DNA of 64,000 bases from Amyelois transitella (Eukaryota > Arthropoda > Insecta > Lepidoptera > Pyralidae). This document shows, piece after piece, positions 35,419 to 63,560 of the stretch (the first letter of the stretch is position 1; every line of letters starts with the position of its first letter). The notes beneath the pieces were generated by a model that saw nothing but the letters and a program-made list of their open reading frames with translations, ran no database searches and was not told the origin of the DNA. The stretch spans positions 3,584,001 to 3,648,000 of the forward strand of contig NC_083512.1 of assembly GCF_032362555.1 (NCBI RefSeq). The letters run 5' to 3'. The position numbers were made by a program, and so were the translations under genes.

Positions 35419-37297
35419 CTACCATTCTTGTGGTGGTTTGAAGCACATTTCTATAGCAAAGTATAGACTGGACACCAACCAGCCTATCGCTAAAAACATA
35501 AAACACGCTGAAAAATGATCGAAACCAAGCGGTGTTATGGCATATCCTGGCGGATGCTGAAAGAAATAATTGGCTTGATCCAAATATCGAGCATAAAACA
35601 TATCAGTGAAACCGGCTTCCACCAAAACTTTTAATATTCTATTAATCGCCGGTATGAACGGAGAAAATTTCTTAAAGTACAAAACAGTAGGGCTGATTAC
35701 AATTTGCTCTGGAATGATCTGAAGATGCTTCGATCCATTGTTTTTTGACAGGTGGTGTATTACTGATGCTTTGTTTAAAGCAATAGCAAAATTTATATTC
35801 CCCTTCATAACTTCCACAAGCGCATCAGAAATTTTATCAGATTTCACCGGTTTCCAATTTCTAATGATATCTTCCTCTTCTGTATAATAGTCTCTCAACG
35901 ATTTTTGACCTCCATATGAATATCCGCGCGCTATAGCATCTCGAATATCAGTGAAATAATCATCATAGTAAGTGGTTTTCAGAGTATTAAAAAGAGTCGC
36001 TTGATATGCACTTCTCATCACAAAGGAAAACCATATCCAACTGTAGACTATAACTTTAAGCGCTGATCTGGACGGCATTTTTGAAATGGACATCCCCAAA
36101 AATATAACCACTGATCTAAAGAGCAAATTTGATTTAAATCGAGCAATATTCAATGGTTTTCTGATTCTGTTCCATATTTTTGTTTTGATAGAAGCACCAG
36201 TAATTATTATCAGAATAAACATTGCGAATAATACAAGTCTCGTATACATTTTTAAAGGACGGAAAAGTTTTTCCCATGTTGGTTTAAAGTCTGGTAATCG
36301 CGTGGTCCAAACCATTTCCATGGAATAATAGGGGAACGATATTTGAAAATTGCCATATTTCGTAGGAGTTAAAGGTACAGAGGCCATAGATGCATGGACA
36401 CGTTTGTTGAAAACGTCTCCCAAAGACCCTGTCCAGTTGTTATCTACACTATGTCCCCACTCTGTCTTTTCGACGGGCAACCTAATTTTTAACGTAGCGT
36501 TTAAAATAGATGCAACAAGTTTTATGATATCACCATCTGCACCATATGGCTCTTTGTTGTCATCGTGCAAATACATATACGGGGGTTGATGTATGGTCGA
36601 TATATAAAACGAACAGCCGTAGAAGTTGTCCAACTTTTCTGCAAAAGCTGTAAGGCAAGAATGGTTTGAACATCTTAAATCAATACTCATTTCTTCAGGG
36701 CTCTTATTTGTACATTTATCTGGTTTCATTGGATAATATGTAAGTGTAGTAGGTTCGTCTTTACTCTCTGTTGGTCGGAGAAATACAGAGTTCACCATAA
36801 ACACTTGGGATATAGTTTGAAAGACCTCATCTTGATCACATCTTTTGTGATCGTTATTTGCGCAAACAATAATTATTCTTGCCGAGACGTCATAATGCGA
36901 TTTTGCAAGCCACGCGAGTATATGTGCCAATTCGTTGGAGTCATGGCCGAATATTACGAACTGGGTTATTTGTACACGATTTTTCGGTATGAATTCCCCA
37001 AATTTCAGAATAACAGGTTTGCTGTAGCTGCACAAAAAGGCTTCGACACAAGCAACACAACGCAGTGTGTCAAATATAACAAGAGTGATAAATCGCCATT
37101 CAAAATTATAATATGCAATTTTTGCTGCCAATTTTCCCAGGTTCACCATGACGGTTGAAACATTTTCTTGATTTTTCAAAATAAGATCACATTCTTCGGC
37201 CATACTTGATTTTACTGATATAAATATACCTTCATGAAGTAGGAAAACAATACAATTTAATATGCAATGATGGTAAAATGAAACATACAAAACATGC
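35419..37297 (-). CDS. Divergent ionotropic receptor (IR) 1
   Basis: Ligand-gated cation channel of the chemosensory IR class, a variant glutamate receptor, expected in dendritic membranes of sensory neurons. The long frame holds about 622 residues. S1 lobe: about 226-345 (HQPPYMYL, ADGDIIKLVASILNATL, SLGDVF). M1: about 351-370 (RLVLFAMFILIIITGASI). Pore region: about 388-405. M3: about 410-432 (IVYSWIWFSFVMRSAYQATL, the SYTANLAAF-equivalent region). S2: to about 585. M4: 592-615. At the site of the glutamate-binding Arg in S1 it has Lys (PLTPTKYGNFQIS). There is no ATG early in the frame. A polypyrimidine tract and CAG at 37298-37300 suggest an exon start at 37297 with a short first exon upstream. 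The first internal ATG is at 37203. It is the most diverged of the three paralogues; the subfamily is not determined. Confidence 0.85.
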
Positions 37298-37762
37298 CTG
37301 AAAAAAAAATCTAGCTACCAATTTCACATAATGTTCCATTAACTTATTGTTTGAAAATGCATCAAGCATTCAGCATGATTCAATTGCATAATGGATTATG
37401 AAGTGAATGTATGATTTCAGGGTTGCTTAGCATTCAGAAAAAGTCAGTCTTTGGATATTTATGTTACAATATCAATGAAACAACATGATTTTAAGTTTTA
37501 ATACTGATGCTAATGATTTAAATAATTTTATTTCATATTTATGATTAAGATAAAACATTTATTAATAAAGGTAACGTCCACATTCCGTCCCCATATTAAA
37601 AATAGTCAGTTTTCAAATTTAAACATTGAATTTAATAAAATTACAATTTGGCCATATTGGTTCTTCTTAACGTCCGGGAAAATTTTCAGCTTTCCGGGTA
37701 TTACTACTTATAAGGGCAGTTATCTCTATTTTACGACTTAATTTACTATACCTACTCAGTAT

Positions 37763-39666
37763 TTAAATTAATAACTTGCAACTTGTATTATATTTGAAAT
37801 ACGAAATTTCTAACACGAAAAATGTTGCAGATGTCACCCATCCTGCCATCAGAATCAAATAACAGCCCTTATAATGATCAGCCTTCAATGGGCCGCTGGT
37901 TGTGGCTTCCTTAGGGTCCAACTTTTTCATATAATCTTTGTATGCTTTGTCTACGAATCCACACTCAATCAATAGTTTCAGTATTGCATTAATAGGCTGT
38001 TTAAGCGGGGAGAATTTTTTGAAAAATATAACGGTAGGTGTCTTTATAACTATTTCACTTAAAATATGAACTTGCAGATTTTTTGTTCTAATCAATGTAA
38101 TAGCATTTTCGCCGCTCATGGCAATAACAAATTTTGTCCCGTTTGCTATTTTGTATAAAGTAGGAATAATGTCTTTCGCCTCTACTATTTGCCAATTATC
38201 AAAGACAAACGGGTCATCGATGTAAAAATCTCTTAGAGCTGCTCCTCCTCCAAAGGGATACTTAGCATCGTAGGCATCACGTATTGTTTCAAAACCTGAG
38301 AAATAATAATTACTTCGTAGCACAGGAATGAGGCAAACCTGATAAGTAGTTCTTAGCAAAAAACAATACCACACCCATAAGATTACAAAGGACACAATTC
38401 TTTGTTGAGTTGGGAGTTTTACTAGTGGCAGTCCCATACACACGAGCCAGGAATAGAAAACTAAACTGACTCGTGGTGGCTTCATGCCTAGTTTTTGACT
38501 GATTTTTGACCAGTATCCACTTCGTACAAAATAGGCAACAGCAATAACAAATATAAAACTGATTACTACTGCTGCTTGTGTAGAGGTCTGGACTGGATAT
38601 AGAAGTTTGAATGAGGAAGGTTGTAAGGCTGCCGGATGCGTAATCCATAGAACGTTAGCATAGTAGTAATCTGTGGACATTTGGAACGAAGAAAACCTGG
38701 ACAAAGTTATTGCTGCAGAAGTCATTGAAAAATTAGCAAAATCATCGTAAACGTCGCCAAGAGATCCTAACCATTGTCCGTCTTGATCCAGGTTTCCCCA
38801 ACCAGAACCACGACGCGGATTTGTAACATGAAGTGTTGCATTTAAGGCCTTTATAATAATACGTAGTAAATCTCCGTCTATCCCTGTGGGTACGTCATTT
38901 ATGACAGTCATATAAGGCACTTGCTGGTATATGGACACTGTTATAGGACATCGATACAGATTCTTGAGCTTCATTGGAAAGATTTCATTTAAATAAGTTT
39001 TAGTTTGGAAGAAATTCAGAGTGCTCAACTGCACTGGCCTTACAATGTTGCATCCGTTTATAAAGGGAAAATAAGAGTACCCAAGCACTTCTTCTTTATC
39101 GCCATTTTTGAGAAAAATAACATCTGTTATCTTGTGATCCCATAAAAGTTCTACAGCGTCTGCTTCCTTACAATGTCCTTTTTCTTGCGAGTCGCAAATG
39201 ACAATGTGTTTCCCGGTGTTATCAAATTGGTGTGATTGCATCCAATCCAAAATATAGCCGATATTCGTAACGCTGGATCCAAATATAATATATTGTCTGG
39301 TTTTTTCTGCAAAAGGAGGGTAAAATAGTCCATTTCCAATGATGTAACTTTTCTCATATAAGCATAGTAGATTTTCAATACCATACAGCATTGTTGAATT
39401 GAAGACTACAAAAGTGATGTATCGCCATTCAAAATTTTGGACAGCAATTTTCGTTGCTGTTTCAACGAGTTTATTCATATGGTATTCGGCAGGTAAAAAT
39501 AAACTATGATTAAAATTTGCAGTTAGCATGACGACTGGTGAACTGCAGCCAATCTGTGTCACGTGCAGAGTTATCACGTGATGGTAATTAGTCTGAAACG
39601 AATCTGATATGAAAGTGTTATATGACGTGATCGTTGTGGGCGTATCATCGCAATCTTGTCCATTAA
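37763..39666 (-). CDS. Divergent ionotropic receptor (IR) 2
   Basis: Close paralogue of IR 3 (blocks such as QNFEWRYITFVVFN and GIDGDLLRII are shared). The frame has S1 (YRCPITVSIYQQVPYM, RRGSGWGNLD, WLGSLGDVYDDF), an Arg at the S1 ligand site (AITLSRFSSFQMS), M1 about 334-352, pore (LVCMGLPLVKLPT), M3 (VILWVWYCFLLRTTYQVCL), S2 (FGGGAALRDFYI, NWQIVEA, IAMSGENAITLI, TVIFFKKFSPL) and M4 near the C-terminus. The frame is open up to a TAA at 39683-39685. The first internal ATG (39529) would lose sequence conserved with IR 3 (DTPTTITSYN versus ATPKSITFYD). An exon start at 39666 after TTTAG with a missing first exon is therefore more likely. That first exon was not found. Confidence 0.87.
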
Positions 39667-39860
39667 CTAAATTACATGGTTTTTACCTGTATTTCATTAC
39701 AAAATCAAAATACGTAACAATATTAAAAATACAAGCATAGGTACAATAATGTACATTTATTAAAATTATAACTTGATTGAACTCGATTACATTTTTGGAA
39801 GTAAATTTTATGTAGGTACAAAATAAATACATATAATGAATCTTTAAATATCTACTTCAT

Positions 39861-40062
39861 TTCCCACGGATGTCGTAAAAGGCGGCTAAGGGATAGGCTT
39901 ATAAACTTGGGATTCCTCTTTTAGGCGATGGGCTAGCAACCTGTTACTATATTGAATCTCAATTCTATCACTAAGCCAAACAGCTGAGCGTGGCCTATCA
40001 GTCTTTTCAAGACTGGTGGCGCTAGGGATATAGACGTGATCATATGTATGTATGTTATTTGC
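39861..40062 (-). mobile_element. SINE family A copy between IR 2 and IR 3
   Basis: ATGTCGTAAAAGGCGGCTAA, GGCGATGGGCTAGCAACC, AGCTGAGCGTGGCC, ending in TATAGACGTGATCATATGTA. It lies in the 0.57-kb spacer where a first exon of IR 2 would be sought. Confidence 0.8.
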
Positions 40063-40233
40063 GAAAAACCAAGTAATATATTAATTGTAATTTTTTGTGC
40101 AATATAGAGTTTACAAACGAATATACATACCTATGTATTTTAAAAAAGATACAAATTGCATAAAGCTTAGGATTGTAATATTTTTTACATTGTAACTTAC
40201 CAGCTATCGCTTGGGGTTTGAAGCAAGACAGTG

Positions 40234-42156
40234 TCAGATATGAAAATATTTCGTATACAAAATTTCAAATAAGAAAACTGTAGCTGATATTACCCATCCT
40301 AATATTATAATGAAATAGCAACCCTTATAATGATCTAGTTTTAATGGTCCGCTGGATGAAGTCACCTTGGGCTTCAATTTTTTCATGTTGTCTTTATATG
40401 CTTTGTTAACAAATCCAGATTCTATCAAGGGCCTTAATACTGAATTGATGGGCTTGGCGAGAGGAGAGAACTTTTTGAAAAATATAACTGTCGGCGTGTT
40501 TATCACTGTTTCTCTTAAAATATGAACCCGTAGGTTTTTGGCTCTGATTAATGTTATAGCATTTTCGCCACTCATAGCAAGAACAAATTTCTTTCCTTTT
40601 GCTATTTCGAATAAATTCGGAATTATATCTTTCGTCTCAATCATTTGCCAATTATCAAAAACTAACGGATCGTTAATGTAAAAATCCCTCAATGCTATAT
40701 TTCCTCCGAATGGATAGTTAGCATCGTATGCATCATGTATTGAATCAAAGTCGGAAAAATAATAGTTGCTTCGTAGCACAGATATAAGGCAGACCTGATA
40801 AATAGTTCTTATTAAGAAACAGTACCACACCCATAAAATAAAAATGGCCATAATTCTTTGTCGTGACGGTAGTTTTATCAGCGGCAGACCCATACACACT
40901 GACCAGGCGTAGAAAACTATACTGATCCGTGGTGGCTTCATACTTAATTTTTTACTTATTTTAGCCCACAATTTACTTCTAACGAAATAGGCGACTGCAA
41001 CAACGAGTATAAAACTTATTACCAATGCGATTTGTGTCAAAATTTGGACTGGATAAAGCAATTTTAACGAGGAGGGAATCAAGGCGGCTGGGTGAGTAAT
41101 CCAAACAAGTTTGGCATAGTTGTAATCAACAGACATTTGGAAGTATGAAAATCTGGACACAGTTATTGCTGCAGAGCTCATTGAGAAATTTGCGAAGTCG
41201 TCGTACACGTCACCAAGAGATCCCAACCACTGTCCATTTTCGTCGAGATTACCCCAACCGGAGCCACGGCGCGGATTCATTATGCGGAGAGTTGCATTCA
41301 ATGCTTCCATAATAATACGGAGTAAATCTCCGTCTATGCCTGTGGGGACGCCATCTTTGACAGTCATATACGGCACTTGTTGGTATACGGATATAGTAAT
41401 GGTACATCGGTGCAAATTTCGAAGCTTTATTGGAAACATTTCGTCGTAATTGGTTTCATTGTCATCGTTGTTCAGATTGCTTAATTTAACTGGTCTTACA
41501 TTGTTGCACCCGTCTATCAAAGGAAAATAAGAGTACCTAAGCACTTCGTTTTTATCGCCATTTTTAAGAAAAACTACATCTGTTATTTTGTGATTCCATA
41601 AAAGTTCTACAACATCCGCTTCATTACATTGTTGATTTTCTTGCGATTCGCATATAACAATGTGTTTTCCGGTATTATCAAATTGGTGTAATTGCATCCA
41701 ATCCAAGAGCAAAGCGATGTTTGTAATGTTAGTACCGAATATAATGTACTGCCTGGTTTTTTCGGCGTAAGGAGGGTAATATAGCCCATGTCCAATGATA
41801 TAACTTTTGTCGTACAAACGGAGTAGAGTTTCAACGCCATACAACAACGTTGAATTGAAAACGACGAAAGTAATGTATCGCCATTCGAAATTTTGGATAG
41901 CAATTTTCGTAGCCGTTTCGACTAGTTTGTTCATATTATAATCGGGAGTTAAAAATAAACTGAAATTTAATCTTTCAACAAACATGTTGACTGGTAGACA
42001 GTTAAAGTAACGAAAAGTAAGTCTGACGCAACGATTTGACACCGTGGTAATCAGGCAGATATGCATCTTGTGTAAATGCATGTCATAAAATGTGATTGAT
42101 TTGGGCGTAGCGTGGCAATAATTCTGTAAGTACAAAGTTGGTAATATGACACACAT
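40234..42156 (-). CDS. Divergent ionotropic receptor (IR) 3
   Basis: 640 residues from the ATG at 42156. It has the same plan as IR 2: a non-conserved N-terminal region, S1 with HRCTITISVYQQVPYM and WLGSLGDVYDDF, Arg at the ligand site (AITVSRFSYFQMS), M1 near ALVISFILVVAVAYFV, pore (SVCMGLPLIKLPS), M3 (FILWVWYCFLIRTIYQVCL), S2 (FGGNIALRDFYI, VLAMSGENAITLI, TVIFFKKFSPLAK) and M4 (YFIIILGWVISATVFLFEIL). IR 2 and IR 3 look like a recent tandem duplicate. The ATG start gives MCVILPTLYLQNYC, a weak signal peptide. An alternative is an exon start at the TTACAG just after it, which would match the inferred boundary in IR 2. Confidence 0.88.
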   Translation of the reverse strand: MCVILPTLYLQNYCHATPKSITFYDMHLHKMHICLITTVSNRCVRLTFRYFNCLPVNMFVERLNFSLFLTPDYNMNKLVETATKIAIQNFEWRYITFVVFNSTLLYGVETLLRLYDKSYIIGHGLYYPPYAEKTRQYIIFGTNITNIALLLDWMQLHQFDNTGKHIVICESQENQQCNEADVVELLWNHKITDVVFLKNGDKNEVLRYSYFPLIDGCNNVRPVKLSNLNNDDNETNYDEMFPIKLRNLHRCTITISVYQQVPYMTVKDGVPTGIDGDLLRIIMEALNATLRIMNPRRGSGWGNLDENGQWLGSLGDVYDDFANFSMSSAAITVSRFSYFQMSVDYNYAKLVWITHPAALIPSSLKLLYPVQILTQIALVISFILVVAVAYFVRSKLWAKISKKLSMKPPRISIVFYAWSVCMGLPLIKLPSRQRIMAIFILWVWYCFLIRTIYQVCLISVLRSNYYFSDFDSIHDAYDANYPFGGNIALRDFYINDPLVFDNWQMIETKDIIPNLFEIAKGKKFVLAMSGENAITLIRAKNLRVHILRETVINTPTVIFFKKFSPLAKPINSVLRPLIESGFVNKAYKDNMKKLKPKVTSSSGPLKLDHYKGCYFIIILGWVISATVFLFEILYTKYFHI

Positions 42157-42199
42157 CGGAAATTTAAAACCATACAATCAAAAATAGAGTTACCTGAAA

Positions 42200-45100
42200 A
42201 TTATCTTCAATTGGTTTCAGTTTGGTCATACTTACTACTTCTCTTCGTGAGGCTACTTGGGTCTTCCTGTATAGGCTTGGTTTTTTTGTATATCCTTTGA
42301 ACACCCGCAACATGCGTTATAAATCGCATTTAATTAACGAAACCAAACAAGCCTTTTAAAAGTCACTTGACTTTCTATCTTTATTTTGGTAGTATGTATA
42401 TTTGCAACAAATGCATGCGACTTTTGAAATAGGTAACTGAAAATGTACTGAACTGATTAAATTAAGACTGGTAAACTTAAAGTGGAAATATAAGCAGTTC
42501 GGAACCTTTCAATCCATATTATATATCGTTGCGCGCAATGCTTGTAAGTTGTGTCTTGAAAAGGCATTGAAATTGGGACAAAAGTCGAATGTGTATGATT
42601 TATGCTAGAGTTAGTAATATATAGCTTAATCTCTGTGATATTATGGGCCTATCTTTGTCTTTGTCGCACCTACGTCAAAGTTATTGGGCTTTATTTTTGG
42701 CCAGCAGTAATTATGTTCAAAACAATGAAATTCAACGTAAAATGAAAAGAAACCACGCGTTTAGCTGAAAAAAATTATATTTTATGAGAAATTATAATTT
42801 ACAATATTTCATACAGGCATCCATCTTCAGTCGGAACTTAAGCTAAAATCCTCACAATCTCACGCAAAAGGTAAAGCAACGTTAGACTATAATAGTTTAG
42901 CAATATTTGTGTAGTCACCACCCAACCGTTAAATCAAACAGTTAAGATCCACTCCACACGAGTTTCAGTCCATTCGTATGGAAGATACGAATTCGACGCG
43001 GTGACGACGGCGCGCGATAAACCTTACTCCCAAATCGCACGCACTTGCGTATGCGCATGGAACGACTCGTACGTCAGGTTAGTTTTGACTGTACTCTTGG
43101 TGTAATTTGACAATCAATGCGATCTAGACGCGTTATTTGAAAAGTAGGTAACATTTTATAAAGTCCAATGTCAAGCTATATTGAGTTCTACTCTTGAGAG
43201 CGTACGGTTTAACTATTAAGACGTCGTCAGCAGTCACGTTAGCTATGAATGCGCTACGGTGTAATTTGGGAGCAAGCCTCGGCCAGCCAACCATATTGCT
43301 CATCAACAAATAAATTTAATGCCACAACTAGTACCATTTCTGACAATTTCATTAAAAATATAAATTCGGTAATTTTAACAGTCTCTCCCTGTTTGTATAT
43401 AGAAGAATGAGTCATAGTTGTTTGGTTAAAATGGAACTTAATTTAGATAAGAGGTAAACTTAGAAAAAGTTCAGATTGCATACTGGAACCCGAGAAAGAA
43501 ATTTTGAATATTTCTTTGAGTATGTAACCATCCAAACATTTTCTTTTAAAATTATATTAGTTTTGTACGCCCTTAAAATATTACAGCAACCGACGCTTTT
43601 ATATTTGATTAAATAATATTTAACCAATCTATAAGTATCATAAGAATTGCCAAACAAATAAAAAAACTGTCAGAAACTTGGTAGTATGTGGCTCTAATCA
43701 CCAATTAGAATATGTATTGTGCTTTGTTTGTTTTTGTTGCTACCTATATAATCTGCGCAATGTATTCAAACTTAGTATGGAAACGACACATCTCATGAAT
43801 ACGACACAATTCCTATAAAATTATTCATAGAAAGTTCAATTTTGAACTTGATGCAGTTGGCACAAAGCACACAGTCGGCTGGCCAGCGCGCCGCCCGTCG
43901 GTCACAGCCAAGCCGCGTCGGGCCTTTTCACAATATTGCTGTAAAGAAATATACTTTCCTATGTACAGGGCATACACAGAGATTGCACTTGAGTGGGTAA
44001 CATCAATAGAAAGTTCCAATATTGTGCGCTAAGTTACAATTTCACATTATTTTGAGCATTTCAGACAGCTGTATATTAATTAAAGCATACAGTTTTGCTA
44101 TTGACAGTCACATGTCCGACGCCTAACCTCAGAGGTAATCGATATGCTCTGGACGCATTAAATAAAGACAACAACAAATAATTTAATGTAAGCTATTATA
44201 CCGACAAAATAGAAACTTTGTTTCTTACTATACATAAATAACGAAATAATAACACGAAGCAACACACTAAATTAAGCATAGCATAATAAAATACTCTAAA
44301 TATGGAAAACAATTATAAAAGATTTATTTTGTGCTTCACGTACAGTTAAAAAAATTGCCAATAGCAAAACTTGGCACTGAACTGTCGGCTCAATTCACTC
44401 AGCACATTTAGACCCAAATGTACAATATATTACATACATGTGGTACAAGCTTTCGTGCAAAAAACAGGTATCGGTTTTTACAATTCACATTTCGCTTTAT
44501 TGTATCCCTTGGGTTCCTAGTAAAAAAAGTTTATATCAAATGCATCAAAAATGTCCTTAAACAACTAACGTAGTATTTCCTTATACTCGACATACTGCTA
44601 GCTGAATGGAATTCTCATACACGGATCAAATCAGAAGAAACCAAATATACCAGACCACTGCATAAAGCCTACAGTTAACGTAAAACATTTTGCGTCAAGT
44701 CAATTCGTGTAGAAAAACACCATATTTAAATATAAACAGCTTAAATAATAACATATATTCAAGTAACAAAAATTCCAATGTACAAAAGTAATGTAATATT
44801 TAAATTCAATTAATAAATATATAAAATCTTCCAAGCTAACAGAACAAACGGTATCGATATATATTTTGTATATTGATTTGTTTCACTTATTGAGGCGGGG
44901 CGAGCGATCAGTGAACACATTGCCGCGCGGCGCGGCGCTATACCGGGACGTACTACGCAATACAGGTCAAACGTTCCTTCGGGCCATTTCAAATATAGAA
45001 CATTCTCGAACCCACCAATAGCGATTATTTTCTTCAAATCCTATTAGTTCGATTTTTAAATACTTTAAAGACGAGCTACATCGAGGAACTTAAATACTAG

Positions 45101-45795
45101 GAAATAAGATTTTAAGTAGTTTATGTTAAGATAGCAGAGGTTTTGTACATTTAAATAATTTGTTCTAATAAATTGTAAGAAGCCGACGAAACCTCTGACG
45201 TGCGTTCTATAGTACCACCGCCGCCTCCAAAACTCTGCTCTCGACACTTCAACTTATACACAATAATAACGGAAGCGTTTCCTGATACGTCATTAGTTAG
45301 TCCTGTCTCGAGCCACGAGTCGATACTAAACACTCATTGGACTAGTTTGTTCAAATCCATCCGTTTGGACATAATAAAATGTATACTAATGTAGAAAGAT
45401 ATTATGGCAACAAACTTTACAAAAATCCTAAAACAATGACTAAAAGCAGCATGGTAAGGCCAAGTCTCACCATAACTTTTAAAATGCACAATTTAATATT
45501 CACCAATACAGACACATACATAAATTGTGAATAACTTCATCATAAAAAAACATGTCAAAAACGTGTCGCGACGTTGGGACGCGCACGAGCGTAGTCGACG
45601 GGCCGCGGCCCGGTTGTAACTATTTTTGGGTTAAATGACTTACAATCTATCCTTACTTTCTCATTAAACATTTTAAGGTGAATAAGTTCGTCCATACGAT
45701 TTCAGTTCGTGAATTTACACATTCTGTCGTGAAGTGATGATGTTTTAATTATGTGTTATACACAATCACAGATCTGTGTCGGCGGCCGCGGCTCC
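42200..45795. other. Spacer and probable 3' UTR of G-alpha-q
   Basis: No coding sequence recognised. The side next to 45796 is expected to be 3' UTR on the minus strand. Candidate AATAAA on that strand lies at about 44323-44328. GC-rich islands sit in otherwise AT-rich DNA at 43000-43030, 43870-43925, 44905-44950 and 45575-45615. Confidence 0.4.
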
Positions 45796-61310
<15,515 letters not shown>

Positions 61311-62000
61311 GATTTAGAGCGGAGGGCCGCAATCCGTCCTCACGCGCGGAGCCGTCCTTTCGGCAGGCCTTTCAACCGAGGCACACCACTCCTAAAATGA
61401 CATTTCTATTACACTCAAATTTCACGGTATTTCCGCGATAAAACCTTCCCAATTCACTATAACACATACCAACACGACGACGCGCTAACAATCATCCGAA
61501 CTAGACACTATTAAATACTAAAACCGACACTCCGGCGGTCACTGGGTGTGGTGACTTATGATCGGTCATATACATAAACGCTTCTGTCAACTGCCGACAT
61601 AAACACTTCGGAATCCGTTTATATACGACCGTGGAACCTTGCAAAGCTATCATATAATCTTGTTAATGTAACTAGATTCAAGAAACCCATGGCTATTCCC
61701 CACACGTGTGTATTAATAAGATTAAAACTGTGAGCAAACAGCGGATTGATGATACCTAGGTAATCTACTGATAACTAGAACGGCCTATGTCTAGGTTACG
61801 ATGTGATTTTTTAGCGCTCACTGCAGGAATATAGGGGCACTGAAGTTACACTTTTTAATTTATTACGTACCCAAATGAATATCCATAGGGCACGATCAAC
61901 TGTTCCACTTCAATTGCACTAACCACGATTAATCACTCAAGTCATACAACGTCCGCCTCTCAATATGGCGCTGGGAGATTTCGGGCGATGATGTTCTGCG
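61311..62000 (-). promoter_or_regulatory. 5' UTR and putative promoter region of G-alpha-q
   Basis: GC-richer sequence directly upstream of the ATG, with no in-frame extension of the protein and no clear TATA box. A GGCGCCATATTG-like motif in reverse (CAATATGGCGCTGGG) lies at about 61965. The transcription start cannot be placed by eye, and further non-coding exons are possible. Confidence 0.35.
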
Positions 62001-63157
62001 CGTGCGTTAAATGAATATTAGCAAATTAAAAAAAAAGAAGGCTGAAATGAATTCTTACTGAAATATATCTTGTAAAAAGTTGATTCAATCAATGTATGTA
62101 CATAATTTAAATTAGATTAATGAAATGCATGTAGGAAATTAATCTAATTTTCATGTTCATCAAATTATTGACAGCTAATCACGCATGAACTGTCAAAATG
62201 TCATCGCATTTTAATTAAGTTTTATGGCATTAAACAAAGTAATGATAAGATTTTTAACTGATGTATAATATTTTTAATACCTGTGATTTCGATCTTTGTA
62301 TTAATTTTTCTATTTTATATAATTAAAACAATATTTCATATTTTTTTCATAAATGTTTCGGCTGTATGTAGTTGTTTTCTCATGGCACATGAAACCCATG
62401 AAACCGAAGACAAAAAATGTTTGTCTATGTATGCTTCAGATCAGACTGACGTAGAATGTAAATTGTTACGTCTCGTATTAGTCGAACGATACCAAATAAA
62501 TCGATTTTATAATCGATTGTGGTATCTCTACGTCTAAAAACATGAATGTATTCATTTGAAAAAAAACTGGTCAAATCCGAGTCTGACTTGCGCACAACGG
62601 GTTCCGTATAATTTTAGGGTATCTGGTAAAACGCGTCGCATATTGGTTCCTGATTCTCATTCCAAATAGAAAAAGAGGTTAAAATTTTGCCTTGTTATCC
62701 AACAAAAACAAGAAGTGTGGGAATCCATATGGTTGGCGCTATTTCAAACGATGAGTTGACTCGACAGCATGGTAGTTGCGGCCGCCAGCCGTCTCGCTGG
62801 ATGAGCGTGGCGAGCGCACGGTGTCCAAACATTCTGAGATTTCGTGGACTATTTTAATTATTTTTATCTCTTAAACTAGTCAGTATCTTGTTGGTTTTAC
62901 ATTTTATAAAGTTAAGCGTGTTCATAATTTAATATATGATTATAAGAAATTTTTTGTTATTTTGTGAGAAAGGTGAAACTACTTCAACTTGTTTGTTTCT
63001 GTAAGTTACTTCTTTGTTTCATACCCATAGTATAGGTACTTATTATTTGTCCTTTTAGTTGTGAAGACTGTCAAGGTTTTATTTTATTTTGTTATACTTA
63101 TAAGAATTCCTTGCCAAATACTGTAAGAGGTGTACTACTACCGTTGTATTTTTGGCG

Positions 63158-63196
<39 letters not shown>

Positions 63197-63360
63197 ATAT
63201 GTCTCTTAATATTTAGGGCATTCATATAAAACGTGTTTTACCACACAGACTGTACCATAACAAAAATCTCACGCAACCAAAAAATAATCACGATTCTTAT
63301 ATACTTAGCAGTAAACGTTTGTTTTATTTGAATTTGTTTAAATATATAATACGTACATTC
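62000..63360. other. Intergenic with dispersed repeat
   Basis: At about 62565-62650 there is a decayed copy of a common insect repeat (ACTGGTCAAATCCGAGTC, GACTTGCGCACAACGGGTTC). The frame at 62283-62537 shows no domain and I regard it as chance. Confidence 0.5.
63158..63198. repeat. (TAAA)n microsatellite
   Basis: Ten perfect TAAA units. Such runs commonly mark the tail of a retroelement. Confidence 0.95.
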
Positions 63361-63364
63361 ATAT

Positions 63365-63560
63365 AAAGCCGACTAAGGTGTAGGCTTTATAAACTTGGGA
63401 TTCTTCTTTAAGGCGATGGGCTAGCAACCTGTCACTGTTTGATTCTCAATCATATCTTAAAGCCAAATAGCTGAACGTGGCCTATCAGTTTTTTTAAAGA
63501 CTGTAGGCTCTGTCTACCCCGCAAGGGATATAGACGTGATTATATGTATGTATGTATGTA
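63365..63560 (-). mobile_element. SINE family A copy
   Basis: GCCGACTAAGGTGTAGGC, AAGGCGATGGGCTAGCAACC, CTGTCTACCCCGCAAGGGAT, ATAGACGTGATTATATGTAT, ending in a TATG run. A further short fragment (TGTCTTTATCGCTTGCG) lies at 63718. Confidence 0.8.

Noticed and set aside
36086-37158. Plus-strand frames within IR 1
   Set aside because: Antisense shadows of the receptor; the minus frame carries the conserved channel motifs.
38310-38648. Second minus-strand frame within IR 2
   Set aside because: Frame-shifted shadow of the receptor with no similarity to IR 3 in that frame.
37763-39577. Start of IR 2 at GTG 39577
   Set aside because: Nuclear genes do not normally start at GTG and similarity to IR 3 continues upstream of it.
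62283-62537. Hydrophobic 84-residue frame in the 5' flank of G-alpha-q
   Set aside because: AT-rich chance frame with no domain, no splice support and no promoter signs.
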